Under the pieces are notes generated by a model. The model was not told where the DNA came from. It ran no database searches and saw only the letters and a list, made by a program, of their open reading frames with translations. Of a stretch of 64,000 nt of DNA, positions 62,204 to 64,000 are shown piece by piece. Numbering within the stretch: the first letter of the stretch is position 1; the number at the start of each line of letters is the position of its first letter. A program made the translations under genes and the position numbers. The DNA is from JAOUEA01 sp963821935 (GTDB taxonomy: Bacteria > Actinomycetota > UBA4738 > HRBIN12): contig CAWGFM010000005.1 of assembly GCA_963821935.1 (NCBI GenBank), positions 1,240,001 to 1,304,000 on the forward strand. Reading direction: 5' to 3'.

Positions 62204-63312
62204 GCGCGCATCACGTCCAGGTCGATCTCCTGATAGTCGTGCTCACATGGATTGCCAGGCGCCACCCACATGCGTCCGGACCCGACGTCGCTCACCATGG
62301 AGAACAAGCACGCGCTGGCCTCGTCACCCTCATCGGGGTCGGGGTGCAGGCACACGGCTTGCGGGCTCGAATGATGGTCGCGCATCACGTCCATCAATTG
62401 CTCCGGCGTCTGTGGATCCAGCAGGGTCAGCAGCTCCTGCAGACGCGCCAGCCGGGCCATGCTTCCTTCGGACGGCGCAGGGGCAAGCTCGGCCAGGTCG
62501 CTCTGGTAGTGGTTCGTGTGCGCCCCCGCGTGATCCAGCAGGCGATGCTGGCGCCCGGTCGTCTCCAGCATGAACGCATCACCGCCCCCGAAGGCGTAGA
62601 CGTGGCCGTAGCCGCCCGCCCGTCCCGGCATGGCCGCCCGCGCCGTGGCGTCGCCGCGATCGCGGGCTTCCAGCGAGCTGCGGCTCACCAGCACCCGCGG
62701 AACGCCCACGCCGTCATCGGAGGCCGTGAGCGAGCCGATCCCTTGCGCGGCGCCGTGCGCGTTCATGCCCACCGCGGGCAAGCAGCACACGATCGTGGGT
62801 GAGGCGACGGGGACGCGACCATCGCCGGGCCGATCGATCACGACCGCGACGTTGCCCATGTCCCCTGCCAGCCAATGCTCGTTGTGGGCGAGCAGCGTCG
62901 TGTCATCGGTATGCACGGAGACGCTGGAGCAGCGCTCCAGGGAACCCCCGTTCGGTGCGGGTGGCTTCCGGTATCCCTCCTTCTTCTGCAGGAACATCAG
63001 CTCACCCTCTGGCGACTCGAGCAGGGGTTCGAGCTCTTCGAACGCGTTGATCGCGAAGAGCTCGAGCACGGGGACCATCGCACCGACGGACATGCCCTTC
63101 AGGACGTTCATCATGTCGGGGTAGGCCGTCTCGCCGGCCACCAGGTAGGGCGTGAGCAGATCTTGGAGCCGTTCCGACGAGACCCCGCGACGGTCGAGAT
63201 AGCGGTGGTAGAACTCGATCGAACCTCGGATCTGGTCGGCGAGCTCGGTTCCGATGTAGGAGCCTCGGGTGAAGCCGTCGCCCCGCGCATCGACCACGCG
63301 GACCTCGGTCAC
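62200..63312 (-). CDS. C45 family peptidase / acyl-CoA:6-aminopenicillanate acyltransferase-like Ntn hydrolase
   Basis: 370 aa from GTG 63312; GGAG lies just upstream and a GATAAT -10 box is at 63349-63354. C45 hallmarks: the nucleophile Cys128 in LERCSSVSV, AHNEHWLAGD after it, and a C-terminal HPDPDEGDEASACLFSMV block. Relatives self-cleave before the Cys and then hydrolyse or transfer acyl amides. The full frame runs further upstream across the GrpB gene out of frame and was rejected. Overlaps the S66 gene by ATGA. Confidence 0.86.
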   Translation of the reverse strand: MTEVRVVDARGDGFTRGSYIGTELADQIRGSIEFYHRYLDRRGVSSERLQDLLTPYLVAGETAYPDMMNVLKGMSVGAMVPVLELFAINAFEELEPLLESPEGELMFLQKKEGYRKPPAPNGGSLERCSSVSVHTDDTTLLAHNEHWLAGDMGNVAVVIDRPGDGRVPVASPTIVCCLPAVGMNAHGAAQGIGSLTASDDGVGVPRVLVSRSSLEARDRGDATARAAMPGRAGGYGHVYAFGGGDAFMLETTGRQHRLLDHAGAHTNHYQSDLAELAPAPSEGSMARLARLQELLTLLDPQTPEQLMDVMRDHHSSPQAVCLHPDPDEGDEASACLFSMVSDVGSGRMWVAPGNPCEHDYQEIDLDVMRA

Positions 63313-63403
63313 GGATGGTGCTCCAGGCAGTCTCCCAAGATGCCGGGGATTATCGCGGCAAGCGGGTGCGAACGCGAGCCCATCCCGCGGCGACGGGCCG
63401 GCT

Positions 63404-63979
63404 TCACGTCGTTCCCGACGGAACCCGCGTCTCGATCTCGCGGATGAAGGACGTCTTGCCGTCGACGTAGGCCATGAGGTCGCGGGGGTGGGCGGCGGCC
63501 AGGTCCCGCTTGAGCGCCTCGTAGGCAGCGGCTGTGCCGGGCTCGTCCCGCAAGGTGTCGCGGAAGGCCAGGTGGCGGCGTTCCCAGGTCCCGCCCGCCT
63601 TGCACGCATGGATCTGGAACCGACGGGTGCCGTCGGCATCATCCAGGGAGAAGTACTCGTGTTCGTCGTCCCACGGGTCGGCGATCCATCGGTAGCCGAG
63701 GGCTCGCAGCGGATCCACGTAGGCCGAGCGCGGCACCATGGACACCAGGGAGAGCTGGATGTCCACGATCGGTTTGGCCGCGAGCCCCGGCACGGCCGTC
63801 GAGCCCACATGATCGATGCGAGCGACCAGGTCCGTCGGCGATGCGCCTCGGATGCGATCGGCTTCCCGCTCGAAGGCCTTCGGCCAGCCGGGGTCGTAGT
63901 CGACAAGTTCGAAGTCGCGACTGCGGCCCCGGTCCTCCCCCACGCGAGCACGGGATCCGCGAAGCCTGGCGAGGTTCAC
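63404..63979 (-). CDS. GrpB family protein
   Basis: 191 aa. GrpB/nucleotidyltransferase-like fold with FELVDYDPGWPKAFEREADR, the signature DHVGSTAVPGLAAKPIVDIQ (about 56-75), and FQIHACKAGGTWERRHLAFR. Family function is unknown; it resembles the C-terminal domain of some dephospho-CoA kinases. GTG 63979 is close to the window edge, so a longer N-terminus outside cannot be excluded. Confidence 0.85.
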   Translation of the reverse strand: MNLARLRGSRARVGEDRGRSRDFELVDYDPGWPKAFEREADRIRGASPTDLVARIDHVGSTAVPGLAAKPIVDIQLSLVSMVPRSAYVDPLRALGYRWIADPWDDEHEYFSLDDADGTRRFQIHACKAGGTWERRHLAFRDTLRDEPGTAAAYEALKRDLAAAHPRDLMAYVDGKTSFIREIETRVPSGTT

Positions 63980-64000
63980 GACTGCATCGAACAGGGACTG

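Overview
The window is a gene-dense, high-GC stretch of a bacterial chromosome. A WhiB-family iron-sulfur regulator, an AdnA/AdnB helicase-nuclease pair, a UvrD2-type helicase with an HRDC domain, a PASTA-bearing class A penicillin-binding protein and a PGPGW membrane protein all point to Actinomycetota. No rRNA or taxonomic marker allows a class call; several unusual combinations suggest an uncultured, deep-branching lineage. There is no phage, integrase, insertion sequence or CRISPR array.

Layout: 0-7 kb holds a partial secreted coiled-coil protein, tRNA-Pro(CGG), a metallophosphoesterase, a GatB/YqeY protein, a PonA2-like PBP, an NfeD-type membrane protein, WhiB and a RidA protein. 7-10 kb holds selB and selA (selenocysteine insertion). 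10-16 kb is a complete oligopeptide ABC importer (dppA-B-C-D-F order), followed by an orphan nuoD and an acyl-CoA dehydrogenase-like gene. 18-24 kb has an Asp-box secreted protein divergent from a sugar ABC importer without an ATPase, then a PH-like membrane protein and two methyltransferases. 25-28 kb has NUDIX, MBL-fold, Crp and cNMP-binding genes. 28-35 kb is the AdnAB pair. 35-38 kb has a site-2 protease, a PGPGW protein and two frameshifted genes (DUF72, DsbA-like).

38.1-42.2 kb is the most unusual part: a lower-GC island with two related histidine kinases that share a membrane sensor domain, a hidden 27-residue membrane/secreted peptide gene between them, repeated operator-like motifs in that peptide's promoter, and a DUF5317 membrane protein. 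42-48 kb has an MpaB/DUF2236 oxygenase-like gene, a HAD phosphatase, UbiE-like and UbiA-like genes, UvrD2 and an ankyrin protein. 48-52.6 kb is a MoxR ATPase / membrane protein / VWA module. 52.6-55.3 kb has a methyltransferase, a CaiB-type CoA transferase and a winged-helix/coiled-coil protein. 55.3-63.3 kb is a second oligopeptide importer preceded on the same strand by an LD-carboxypeptidase (S66) and a C45 peptidase/acyltransferase. The window ends in a GrpB-family gene.

Two window-wide themes stand out. First, about fifteen genes have a TANNNT hexamer 6-8 nt before the start codon and no Shine-Dalgarno, which indicates extensive leaderless transcription; operon-internal genes mostly use ATGA/GTGA overlaps. 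Second, several conserved genes are interrupted by one- or few-base indels (14.8, 36.0, 36.7, 37.8-37.9, 40.9, 58.3 and 59.4 kb), which looks either like assembly indel error or like local gene decay, with a cluster at 36-41 kb.
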